A stretch of 64,000 nt of DNA from assembly GCF_018143015.1 (NCBI RefSeq), contig NC_054740.1, positions 71,941,856 to 72,005,855 of the forward strand, read 5' to 3'. The notes below the pieces were generated by a model that was not told the DNA's origin, searched no databases, and saw only the letters and a list, made by a program, of their open reading frames with translations. Origin of the DNA: Lytechinus variegatus. Its lineage: Eukaryota; Echinodermata; Echinoidea; Temnopleuroida; Toxopneustidae. The position numbers were made by a program, and so were the translations under genes. Below, one piece after another: positions 36,227 through 47,100 of the stretch. The stretch's first letter is position 1. Every line of letters starts with the position of its first letter.

Positions 36227-36900
36227 TGTTCAGACCTAAAACAGGGACACTGTAAGCACATTTTTGTAATCATGATACGTACCTGTCTCACTAAATAAAC
36301 AATGCGATCGCTAGCACGAGCTGATTCTTTTTACATATTGACCCCAAACGGGAAAAGTTTGAGGACTATTTTTTTTAGGAATTCATTTTTGTAGTCATTT
36401 TAATCATGAACATGATATCTCACAACTCAAATATTGCGAGCGCGAGCTGAAAATTGTTGATATTCAGGCCTGAAAATGGGTTTTCTATTTGTAGAAATCC
36501 ATTAAAACCAGAGGCCTATGTATGTTGCCAAGCAAATGATGCGAGCGCGAGTTAAAAATTTTGACATTCAGACCGGCCAGAAATTCCTTTAAATGACTCT
36601 TATAGTCATTTTAAGGAATGTTTATAGGAATTTGTGAAGAGCAGACATATCTCACAAAACCACTGATGCGAACATAAACACGGACTTTTTATCCAGACCT
36701 TAAATGGGGGCAATCACTTTAAGTAGTCATGAAAAAGAAGCATGTGTCACTACATAGAATAATAAAGGCTCGAATTGCGAAGAAATATACTTGGTATATA
36801 TGGACATGGAAACGACGGTTTTAGTATCATTTAATCCCCTTGAACATGATTATTTATCTCATTAAACAGACGATGCGAGCACCAGAAATTATCAACACAT
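36227..36900. repeat. Degenerate array with GCGAGCGCGAGC core
   Basis: The core or a variant recurs at about 36304 (GCGATCGC), 36436, 36540, 36666 (GCGAACAT) and 36872 (GCGAGCACC), spaced 100-210 bp. Between cores lie 'ttttaatcatgaacatg', 'atatctcacaa' and 'gacattcagacc' like segments. An old tandem array or several neighbouring copies of one repeat. Confidence 0.6.
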
Positions 36901-37831
36901 AGGTACTAAGCAATTTATGTTTCATAAAATAAAATGCTGAAAAAAAAATTTATGTAGTATGATATAATACATTTAGCATAATATAACATAGCACAATATA
37001 AAATGATGTAATATGCAATAATTTCTCCTTCTTCCCCACTACGTTTCTCTTTCTTTCTCCCTACCTTTTCTCCCTTTTCCCCAGGGTCCCCCGTAGTTAC
37101 GTCACTGCTATTAATCGTTATCAATCAGTATCTATGGTAACAGAAGTATGATATTTATGCCTATACGCCATGAAAGACGTATACAACATCTTGAGGCGAA
37201 GTCATATAAAAGGGTGGAACTGGAAAAATAAAAACAATCCTAGGTTTTTAGTGTATTGCTGATTACGGTAATTCACAAATGATAACACATTTGGAATAGC
37301 TGTTAAAAGCTATTGAAATACTTCAATCTGATTGGCTGATAGAATTTTTGTTTGTAGGTATTGGGCATTTCTATTATAACAAACTTTTATGAAAAGGGTC
37401 CCTGAACGTGTTCAAGCGTAGAAAGCATGGCCTTACGCAGCGGGGCAGGAATTTGAGATTTTGAAAACCTTCATTTTTCATTGAAAATCGTCACAAAACT
37501 TACCGAAAGTGTGCGCGAAATCATTTATTTTCACTTTTAAAAATGCAATAGTGCCCCAATGACAAGCTTGATCTCTTCGCTCACTCGATTTGAAGTTTTC
37601 CCCCCCCCACCCGGAAAAAAAATCTGCGTACAGCCTTGGCAGAAAGAACCATGATGCAAATCATCCAAACCATATCAAATGAACTTATTTTAAAAAGTAT
37701 ACGAAATGGATAGATGTTGCATTTGGATGGCTGATAATTATGAATTCATGATGATGTGTCGAAATGTAATAACAGTATTATACATGTATCAATAGAAAAC
37801 ATATACCATTAGCATTCATGTCTACGCGATA
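36901..37831. other. Intergenic, nothing recognised
   Basis: AT-rich; 'cgctcactcgatttgaagtt' near 37580 may be one more fragment of the GCGAGC family. Confidence 0.4.
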
Positions 37832-37833
37832 TA

Positions 37834-38821
37834 CAGTGCGTATCAAAAAAAAGTTTACACTTTGAAAAAGCCCTGGGAATTAAAAAATATACAACATGTG
37901 GGTAATTTTTTCACATGTAATCTTGGGTTTGGGTCTTATCTATCTACTGAAAGTAAAAGTTTTGACAGAATGTTACACTTGAGTGAGCACTGTCCATTTT
38001 TGTAAAGCTCGCAGAAATCTGTTTGCGCAGAAATGCTCGTTATCACGCTGTGTAAAGGGGAAAGGGCGAAATCAAACTTACCCTGCGAAACATTTCTCAT
38101 ACATTTCCCTTGCACTTTTAGTCGATTGAAATAAAACGGATACATTCCAGCATTTTGTAACAATTTTGCCACCCAAATTGAAATTTCAGCACTTAATAAT
38201 AAGCATAACCTTTACCCTTTTGTGTGCCAGCTGGATCTGTGGACATAACTGAATCTGAACAAAAGTTTATATCAGACATCTCCAGCATTTTTCATTAAGT
38301 TTGTGTCATTAAAGTGGGTTTACATTTCATTTTTACTTTGATACTTGTTTCCTCCACACTTTTCCCAAGCTTGACAATGATTAATAAAATGAAAATGAAG
38401 CATTAGGCATTTCATGTAAATCACAGCTCAGAGTAAAGCAAATATCGTCAAGATGGCCTCGGTGTGTGGGGGAGTGGGGTGGGGCGCAATGCACTCTTCG
38501 AAGTGATCTGGGCAAGGAAACAAGTTAAAAAAGGTAAAAGATATCATCAAATCAATTTACTAGCTAAATTCCACGTGTTCTTCATGATTAAGGTCTACTT
38601 TTATTCGCATAGCTATTTCCAAGTTCTGCGCAAATCATTTTTCACTAACTTTTCAAAAGTAAGTGGTGCTCACTCAAGCGGAAATATTTTTCGACAGTTA
38701 TATCGTCATTTGCTTAAATGGATCTTTACCAATGTTAAAATGTGGAAATATCTTTAGGATATTTCAAATATATAATTTTACAGGATTTTTTCTAAGTGTA
38801 AACTTTTTTTGATACGCACTG
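37834..38821. mobile_element. 988-bp Tc1/mariner-like non-autonomous element (copy A)
   Basis: Ends CAGTGCGTATCAAAAAAAAG and the inverse 'ctttttttgatacgcactg' lie between TA dinucleotides (37832-37833, 38822-38823). The terminus closely follows the Tc1 pattern CAGTGCTGGCCAAAAA. Inside, 'acttgagtgagcactgtcc' and 'gtggtgctcactcaagcgg' show further inverted symmetry. No transposase motif is found in any frame. The second copy, at 56201-57187, matches along its whole length. Confidence 0.92.
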
Positions 38822-38823
38822 TA

Positions 38824-39315
38824 TAGTGAGCGATAAAGATAATGATCTGAACCCGCATTAAACATTATTTTAAGAAAACATACAGGAGTTAATAGAGGAG
38901 GCGGGTGAAAACAATAGATGCAAACAACAGGGAGCAATTTTCAGTCAGAGTCCTTTATAATGATTAAAGAAAGTGGTTGAAATTTTCTGATTGGATGCTT
39001 TTGCTTGTATTTTGTGTAGGCCTATACACGAACTTGCAATGTTGTTGTTCGGCATTTTAGACGTTCAGTAGACCTACGTACATGCATGCTTTATACCTTG
39101 TATGGTTTCTGATTTACCATATATTTCAAATAGGGTTTCAATATTGCACTGAAAGACAGTATACTGGAGGAAAAAAAGACGTAAGATCAAAATGTCAAAT
39201 GCAAGGTTTGTGCCATCACATGCATTATAATTATGTTAATGGCAATGGTGGAAGATGATGGTATGGTGGTGATAAATACTGATACTGCTGATGATTTTGA
39301 TAATGACGATGTAGT
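38824..39315. other. Intergenic, nothing recognised
   Basis: AT-rich sequence with a short ATG/GAT-rich stretch near 39240-39310. Confidence 0.4.
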
Positions 39316-39690
39316 AATACATAATAATAATGATAATAATAATAATAAAATGAGACTTGAAAAGCGCCAAATCCACTCTGTAGAGTGCTCAAGGCGCACA
39401 AAGAGCTAAGAGTTAAATAGCAAAGTTTTTAGAAGATTTTTGAAAGTTTCGACAGAGGTACATATTTTTATGTCTTCATGAAGGCTATTCCACAAAGTGG
39501 GGCATGCAAAAGCAAATGATCTTTCCCCCCAAGTTTTTGAAACTTTCGGAATGACAAGTAAGCCAGAGGTGGATGAGCGCAAAGATCTGCCTGGTCTTTA
39601 GTGATTGGTAAATGAAAGACTGTATTGTGGTGCTGATCCACGAATACTATGAAAGGCAAGTAACAAAATCTTAAAGATAATCCGGTTTAG
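39316..39690 (-). mobile_element. LINE 3' fragment, same family as 4370-4800
   Basis: The minus strand reads FACPTLWNSLHEDIKICTSV and ETFKNLLKTLLFNS then stop, followed by 'gtgcgccttgagcactctac' and 'tttggcgcttttcaagtctc' and an ATT-rich tail at 39320-39350. The protein and the 3' UTR both match the piece at 4370-4800. It is 5'-truncated. Confidence 0.85.
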
Positions 39691-41165
39691 CAAAAGCATA
39701 GCAAAAGCATAAGTGTTATTGTGACGATAATAAAATTGATAATAGTAGTAATAATAATACCAATAATAATATCAATAATAACATTGACAGTAACAGTAAT
39801 AAAATCAATAATAAAAAGTAACCATTATAAATAATGATTATAGTGATAATTATATGATAATACCAATAAGAAGAAAAAATGTAAGGAATTTGAGAACATA
39901 AAAACGATAAGAAATAACGATAATATTCAACACGTTTATTTTACAGTGCTTAAGTAAGTCCTCACGCAAGGAAATCTTGTGTAAGACTTTAAAAAATTAT
40001 GCCTTTTAGCAAAAATCATCGTACATCAATCGTGATTTGTGCATAATTTTAGAAAACGTTATTTATGCAGATGAAGCCTGGTAAATTTAATACAAAAACA
40101 GTGTGTTTCGGTTTGATGGCTGATTTTCACTTATGAATTCTATTTCCGTGTTTTTTTTTCCTGAATTCCATGTGTTTTAGTTCTTCCCCATTTCGGTATC
40201 ACAGAAGACTGGAACTCTACTTTTTTTTTTTTACAATTGTTGGAGGATCGAGTGTCATTATATTCCTCCACCCCATCATTCGACTCGAGCTATGGCCCCG
40301 ACAAGAAGGCCTCATTTCACAAAGTAAAACGGATATGAAATCGATAAGCAATTTGATGTTAATTGAAATGAGGATTATGTAGGAGTGGGTTTATGCAATT
40401 TGGATGAAAAATATTCGAGACAAAAAATCACTTATGAAGAGAAAAAAAAATCAGATATCAAAGTAATAGGACAAACTGAATTCGGAAATCTCATGGAATT
40501 CTTTTGAAAACTGATAATCGAATTCAAAGCGAATATGAATTTCATTATTTAAAAAAAAGATTATTTGGGCTCATTTCTATAAAAGAAATACCTGTATTCC
40601 TCATCATCCATTTAAAATGGTGATTTGAAGAGATTTTAAAAGACCATGTGAAAAAAGCAAAAACTTTAAGAGGGCAGAAGGCGATTAAACATATACACAA
40701 GACGCCTTGTATATAGTATAAAGTAAGTATATATATGTAGTGTAACTATATCATAATTGTATATCCATGTATATCATAATATAGCTGATTGAAAAAAAGT
40801 CAGCTACGTTCAGCTTAAATTTTTGAACGGAAGCGTTGAATTGCAGGAGATCCGATGTGTTTTATGTTATTATCAATGACATCCTTCACTGTTCAAACAA
40901 AGGACACGCGTCATAATGTAGCGATTGTCCACGGTAGAAGAGAAAAAGTTGAGAATTTAGGTAACTAGATATATATACATGGGAAACAGTTCTTTCAACT
41001 TTCTTTGATACCAGAAAGAACAATTTGATATGATCATGTTTTTATTAAATAGCTTCTCTTTTTTTTTTGGGGGGGGGGCATTAGGCCTACTTTGTAAAGA
41101 GATTAGAACAAGGGCCAGTGAAGAACTTCAAGTGCGGGAAATAGAAAGAGGCTTCGAAAAACGAG
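39691..41165. other. Intergenic, AT-rich with AAT/AAC triplets
   Basis: 39720-39870 is a degenerate ATA/AAT tract. The remainder is AT-rich with a G-run at 41070-41078. No coding region is supported. Confidence 0.4.
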
Positions 41166-41169
41166 CGTG

Positions 41170-41520
41170 AGTCACACAGACGCAGCCTCCGCCATTCAGT
41201 GGAGCTATATTCAATCGAAGATTGTATTGCACTGGATATCGATAGGTCGTGCTTCTAATTCAAGTGTGACTGATTATAGTGTGTTGTTACTGAGCATTTA
41301 CAATGGATGAACAATACAAACCATAGCGAGGGTTCATTCTGAACAGATGATGCACTGCTTGTTCGTTCGTTCATTCATTCATTTATTTCCGAAGGTTAGC
41401 GAAATATAGATCCTGTTTTGGGTTTTCCGTCAATTTGGTGCAACACTACAGAGATATTGAACTTCATGTATTTGATGTTTTGTTTGGGATAGGCCGACGA
41501 AAGACCACCAGCAAGATAAG
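41170..41520 (+). other. Probable non-coding first exon of the SLCO gene
   Basis: A textbook splice donor ATAAG|GTAAGTAC falls at 41520/41521. The next strong acceptor on this strand, a long pyrimidine tract ending TTCAG at 43977, lies directly before the transporter's start ATG. The stretch 41100-41300 is less AT-rich than its surroundings, as for a promoter/5' exon. A short upstream frame, ATG at 41303 to TAG at 41326 (MDEQYKP), would sit in the leader and could damp translation. The 5' limit is a guess and no TATA box is claimed. Transcript data would decide it. Confidence 0.45.
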
Positions 41521-42131
41521 GTAAGTACTCTCATATCTTTGATATTGCATGCATTGGTGTTTCCTTGGTAGTAATGAACTTCCTGGAGAATGGACAAACA
41601 CACTGGTTTTGCAATCATAATAATACTTGTTTATGTTAGACTAAATATCAAGAATTGAAACATGCATAATTTGTTGCTTACATGGCGTCTGAAATGCCTT
41701 TGAATCATAACAAAAAAAAACCCGTAGATAAAAAAATTGGTAAAGAATTTGTGTTGTATTGATTCTTCTCTCTTTTCTGCAGGGGGAACAAAAAAAATCA
41801 CAAATTACTGGGGAAATTTGAAATTCTACCAAAAACCCCTTACACAATGAACATGAAGACGTCCCATTGTTGAATTTATTGCCTTATTTACTATCTCTCT
41901 GAATATCAATATAAATGATGATGTCGTGGCCGGGGCTGAATTTCCATCTAATCTACTGTCTTCTTGTTCACTCATCACACGGTCTGACTTTCAGTGTGAT
42001 ATAACTTTGTCCATCAACATTCCGTTTAACAACCATTTAGCCCAACATAGTAAGGCTATAACCATTTCGTCTGTCTTCATGCAGGTTGTCTTTTATTCAT
42101 TTTGTCTCCATCCATTTCGTCAACATATCAG

Positions 42132-42147
42132 TCTACTACTACTACTT

Positions 42148-42231
<84 letters not shown>

Positions 42232-42243
42232 ATACTACTGCTG

Positions 42244-42284
<41 letters not shown>

Positions 42285-42395
42285 GCTATTACTGCTGCTG
42301 CTGCTACAAGTACTACTACTACACTACTACTCTACCTATTACTACTACTACCGCTGCTGCTGCTGCTGTTGCTGCTACTACTACTACTACTACTG

Positions 42396-42441
<46 letters not shown>

Positions 42442-42516
42442 CACTACCACTGGTACTACTAGTAGTGCTTCTAGGACTACTTCTACTATACTACTACAAT
42501 ACTCTTCTATTACTTC
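42132..42516. repeat. (CTA)n trinucleotide array with CTG variants
   Basis: About 385 bases of CTA with patches of CTG and single interruptions. The very long Leu, Thr, Tyr or Val frames across it on both strands are artefacts. In the proposed intron before the first coding exon of the transporter. Confidence 0.95.
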
Positions 42517-42719
42517 TACACTGCAAAATCTCCGGTGTTCTTTTAACACCAGTCCGGAATCTATATATGTCCACACCAGAGAGAGGTATGGAATCAAACC
42601 GATGCTGTTTTAATACTAATTGGTGTTTTATAAACACCTATCTTGACGGTGTGTTAGACCAAAACGAAACTGGTGTGGACATATATTGATTCCAGGCTGG
42701 TGTTAAATCAACACCAGCG
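42517..42719. mobile_element. ACACCAG-family MITE inside the CTA array
   Basis: Left end TACACTGCAAAATCTCCGGTG and interior 'tccacaccagagaga', 'ctggtgtggacatatattg' match the better copy at 57820-58066. The right arm stops at 'gttaaatcaacaccag' and the terminal 'tttttgcagtgta' is missing; CTA repeats begin there instead. So either the array grew over the right end or a deletion removed it. Confidence 0.8.
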
Positions 42720-42756
42720 TCTACTACTACTTCTACTTCTACTACTACTACTACAT

Positions 42757-42795
<39 letters not shown>

Positions 42796-42796
42796 T
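42720..42796. repeat. (CTA)n, second part
   Basis: The array resumes on the right side of the MITE with CTA and CTT units. Confidence 0.9.
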
Positions 42797-43977
42797 TCCC
42801 CTACTATCTAATAGCAGGGGGCAGTTACTCCCCCAGAAACTTGGAAACGTATATTTAACTGAAAATTTTCACATTAATCACTAAATGTGCACGAAATTCA
42901 ATTTCAATCCAGAAAAAGCATAATCACCCTCATGGCAAGCTCGGTCTCTTTGCTCTGTCGCATTCCAGTCTTATTCTATTATGCATCTTTTCCCCCGATC
43001 AAAAAAAAATCTGCATACTACCCTGGGATTGGGTAAATCAGGAAATAAATCATAGACTGTATAGCTAAATCGCATATATCAGACAATTGCCTGGTTCCAT
43101 TAGAACGAGTCTATTTTGTATGAATTCTTTCATCTGAAGTAGATTGCTTGTTGTATGATCGGACTTCTACACGCAATTGTTTGCTATAGGTATTCTGGCC
43201 CGCACCCACTTCTGTGTGTATTCATATGAAAATATAATAAAAGATAGAATAACAAGACTCGATCTATTTTTTTTTCAACATAGTAGGACCTGTATCAAGT
43301 ATAGTTTGTTCCAGAAGTTGTGAATTAAATCTTTATATCATGTGGCATTTTACCAGTTCAATCGAAAGGTTTTTGTTTTGTAGGCTTTAATGTTATCATT
43401 GCTTGATTTAGCTTATATTCGTAGAAAATTATTATTTAATGCTTTGTATTAGTTTATCTTGACAGAGGTTCGATAGCAAAAAATGCAAATCACTTCCTTT
43501 ATGATGCATGTGTTCTGTTACGTATAGCCGTATTTGTTCTTCAATTAGTTGAAAAGTATCAAATGTATATCATTTGAAATGAGCAGTTAAATAAAATTGT
43601 AGGTTACGTCATTAGGGCTCGATAACCAGGTGAATTTAGGGAGCTGGGATTTCCATTCTCGATTTTTTAAAACCTTAAATCGAAATTTGAGAGAAAATTA
43701 TCAAATTACCTTTTAATATTCTGATACGATGATAATTTTTGAATGATGAAGAGGCTTGAATGTGAAAATATCAGAACGCCTAACGAGGAGGTAGTGAGTT
43801 CATCCCGTGCGAAGCGCGGAAGTTTGAGAAGGGAAATGAGGCGATTGATGGTATACTTTAATCGAACTCCGGAAACGGACGGTTTCATCCGACATGAAAG
43901 AATTATACAAAAACTGCAAGTTCGTATGTCATCATCATAATTTTGTTCAATCTCGTTTTCCCCCCCATTCTGTTCAG

Positions 43978-44163
43978 ATGGAAGAGTCAGCACCAAACTC
44001 AAGGCATGAAAGCAGTAGGCTCAAATCGGACGAGCAGACGACGTCGAATTCGAAAGAAATTGTGACGTCATGTGGATGGTGTGATTGGCGCCCTCGATGG
44101 CTTCAACGATTTAATTCTCAACGTTGGCTTCTGGCTTCATTGAGTGGAGCTGCTTTCATGACG
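43978..44163 (+). CDS. SLCO exon 1 (coding)
   Basis: ATG at 43978 follows directly on acceptor-like CCCCCCCATTCTGTTCAG, so this exon probably begins with the start codon. An in-frame ATG at 43894 (MKELYKNC) would be used only if the acceptor were skipped. 62 codons, Ser-rich then CGW...RWLLASLSGAAFMT, the start of the first membrane segment. Donor ACG|GTAAGC, phase 0. Confidence 0.88.
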
Positions 44164-47100
44164 GTAAGCAATATTCCAGATAAGATATAATATTTCAAAC
44201 TTCCATGGCACGTTTGATATGATTTATCTTAAAGCCGCTGAATAACCATATTGTCTGAAAATAACTATGAATTAAAATTGGATCATTGTCATTCTGTTCA
44301 TTATTTTGGTCGGAAAGCTTAATTTTTGAAAACACAATTTTACTAAGTTACTCATAGGAGTGTCACCATTTCTTCTCATCGATGCCTAAATTCTTTTAAA
44401 AATATGTATCAATTACAGATATCATGATGAGGGTTTGGGGTTAGGGTTGATGATTGTTTTTTGCAGTATAAGAAAATAAATTAAAAATAGATTTTGCTCT
44501 GCATCACGTTACGGTATGTGATTACGGGGAATAAATACAGTACTTCAATGAGGATCATGCACTGATGCGGATCAGTGAAAACGCTTGATAACGTTTGGAA
44601 TGATAACGGTTCTTAATAGTCATCGCTTCACTCGTTCTTTTGGATACTTGCTATCTGAGAGCAAAATACAAGATTCACAATACTTTCCTCGATAAAACTC
44701 AACTCGGTACTTAAGACACACACTGAATGGCTTTCTCAATAATGGAATAAGATTGAGATGGATCAAGTGCCCATGTTGCGTCCCTGCACCCCCCCTTAAT
44801 CATCGCATTTTATGGCTTTACATGATCTCAAGTTACTTGTTAAGCTAATATAACCTTTTTAGATTTCATAAAACCCATGCCATAGATAATACTTCACCAT
44901 GTTCACGCATGGGTCAATATAAGCAATTTAACGATAAGTTATCAAAGGTTATTTGGCGGAAGTATATACATTTCTGCTCTTTGAAATGACACCTCAACAA
45001 AACGAGAAAGAATAAACAGAGTTATGACGGAAATACTGATACATTATCTTCAAAATGAGCCTAGGCTTACCATGACAAAATGATCTATGATGAATATCAA
45101 GTGGTTACATATTATCCCTGCTTTTCCTTACGGTGTCCGTTTATATTTTATTTCATAATCTATTATGTATCGAAAATCTAAAATTTTGACTTCAGCGTAA
45201 TCTTTACCGCTTACATTATTTTTCATCAAACGTTTGTGCGAATTTGAGTTTTTTTTTCATTAAGAGTGACATTTCATGAAAATGGGAAATACATGGGACA
45301 CTTATTGTCTTATCAGATTATTTCACATCTTTCTTTTTCCTTTTCTATTTTGTTTTATAGCTCATGATCGAGGATGGGTTTACAAATAGTGCTATCACAT
45401 CTATCGAGAGACGGTTCCAGCTGCGCAGTCGAGATATTGGTACTTTACTGAGCATCTATGAATTCACCGTCATCATCTCGATGATACCAGTTACATACTT
45501 CGGTGGGCGTGGCAATAAGCCACGTTGGATTTCGATTGGTTGCTTTCTAGTGGGCATGGCTTCACTACTTTTTGCCCTGCCCCATTTTACCACAGAAAGA
45601 TACGCCTATTTTGTCGAAAAAGTCGCCGGACAAACGACGTGCCAACTCCCACAGGCGAACAGTACGTCAACATCTTCGCCTGATAGTTGTCAGCGGGGTG
45701 GACAGAGCAGTTCGTCATTATCGAAATATATTATTCTCTTTGGAGCAGCCAAAGTTATAGCGGGAATAGGGGCAACACCTCCGGGGAGCCTCGGGGTAGT
45801 GTTCCTTGATGAGAGCATCACGACCAAACAGAATGGAATGTACTTAAGTAAGTTTTAAGGAAAGGGTACAATGGTATGTGTGTGTTTCTCGTGTGATTTC
45901 GGGCACGATGTAGGAAACAATACATGTCTTATATAAATAAGTAGTATATATACTCACTTCAGAAACAAGTCCATGTAAACATTTACACATTAGTCATGAT
46001 ATACGATAGGGGACCGGGATTTTGGAAAGATGCGGTATTTTGGGTATAAAGGCACACTTATATACTTACTTGTCTATGCCTGGGTGTGTACAGAGACTTG
46101 AAGCTAGCTCATTTATCCCTCTTTTCTGTTACATCATTTTTCTCAAATATCGGTCAAACGTGATTGGATTGTTTTCCCAATGCCTGTCAGAGCATTCAAC
46201 TATTATATTACTACTTAAAAAGCATGCTGTCTAAGTCTAGTGTTGAAACTGTTTTTTTTTCTTTTTACTTTATTGAAGTTGTGGCCTCTCGTTGTTGAGC
46301 CTACTACAAAGTATTAAAAACTCAATGTAGTTTATAGAAAAGGGTCTTTGATGGAGGTCAACTACAAAGTATTAAAAACTCATTGTAGTTTATAGAAAAG
46401 GGTCTTTGATGGAGGTTGCTGAAGTATTTAACAGCCTTTGTGCCGATTTTTTAATCGTCTGGTGTCAAGCACATTGGAAAACGTGACTATAAGCGAATGC
46501 GCCCTGTGGTAACTGCAATCACGTGCAAGCTCAGTGGAATCTCCCTATACCCCACAAATAAAATCTAATTTGTTGCCTTTTCGTCGATTCACCACAACTT
46601 AGCTAAAAGGAAAATAGATGAGTAGAGCGATGGAGGCTTCACTCTTACTTAATTGATCAGTTCAAATTGATGATTTTTTTATTGATACAGTTTTGTTTTT
46701 AAAGGTAAAGTCCACCTCTGAAAAAATTGTTTTGAATCAACAGAGAAAAATCAGACAAACATAATTCTGAAAATTTCATCAAAATCGGATGTAAAATAAA
46801 AAAATATGACATTTTGAAATTTCGTTTATTTTTCACAAAATAGTTACATGCGCAATTTAGTCACATGCATGTGAGAGAATCGATAATGTCACTCACTCAC
46901 TATTTCTTTTGTTTTTTTTATTGTTTGAATTATACAATATCTCAATTTTTACAGAGTTGACAATAAAGACCAACTTGACTGAACCATGTTAAGCAATGGT
47001 AACTCCACTTGTTCAGAGAGAAATGAAACTTTGTTTCACAGGACAAAGAGGAGAAAATTAGAATATTTCATAATTCAAATAACGAAGAACAAAAGAAAAA

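Noticed and set aside
41926-42858. Long frames rich in Leu, Thr, Tyr or Val (178, 195, 92 and 61 codons)
   Set aside because: They are translations of the CTA array in different frames and strands; no splice signals or non-repeat coding sequence support them.
43894-43977. N-terminal extension MKELYKNC... of the transporter
   Set aside because: A strong pyrimidine tract and AG end exactly at the ATG of 43978, so this stretch is most likely intron.
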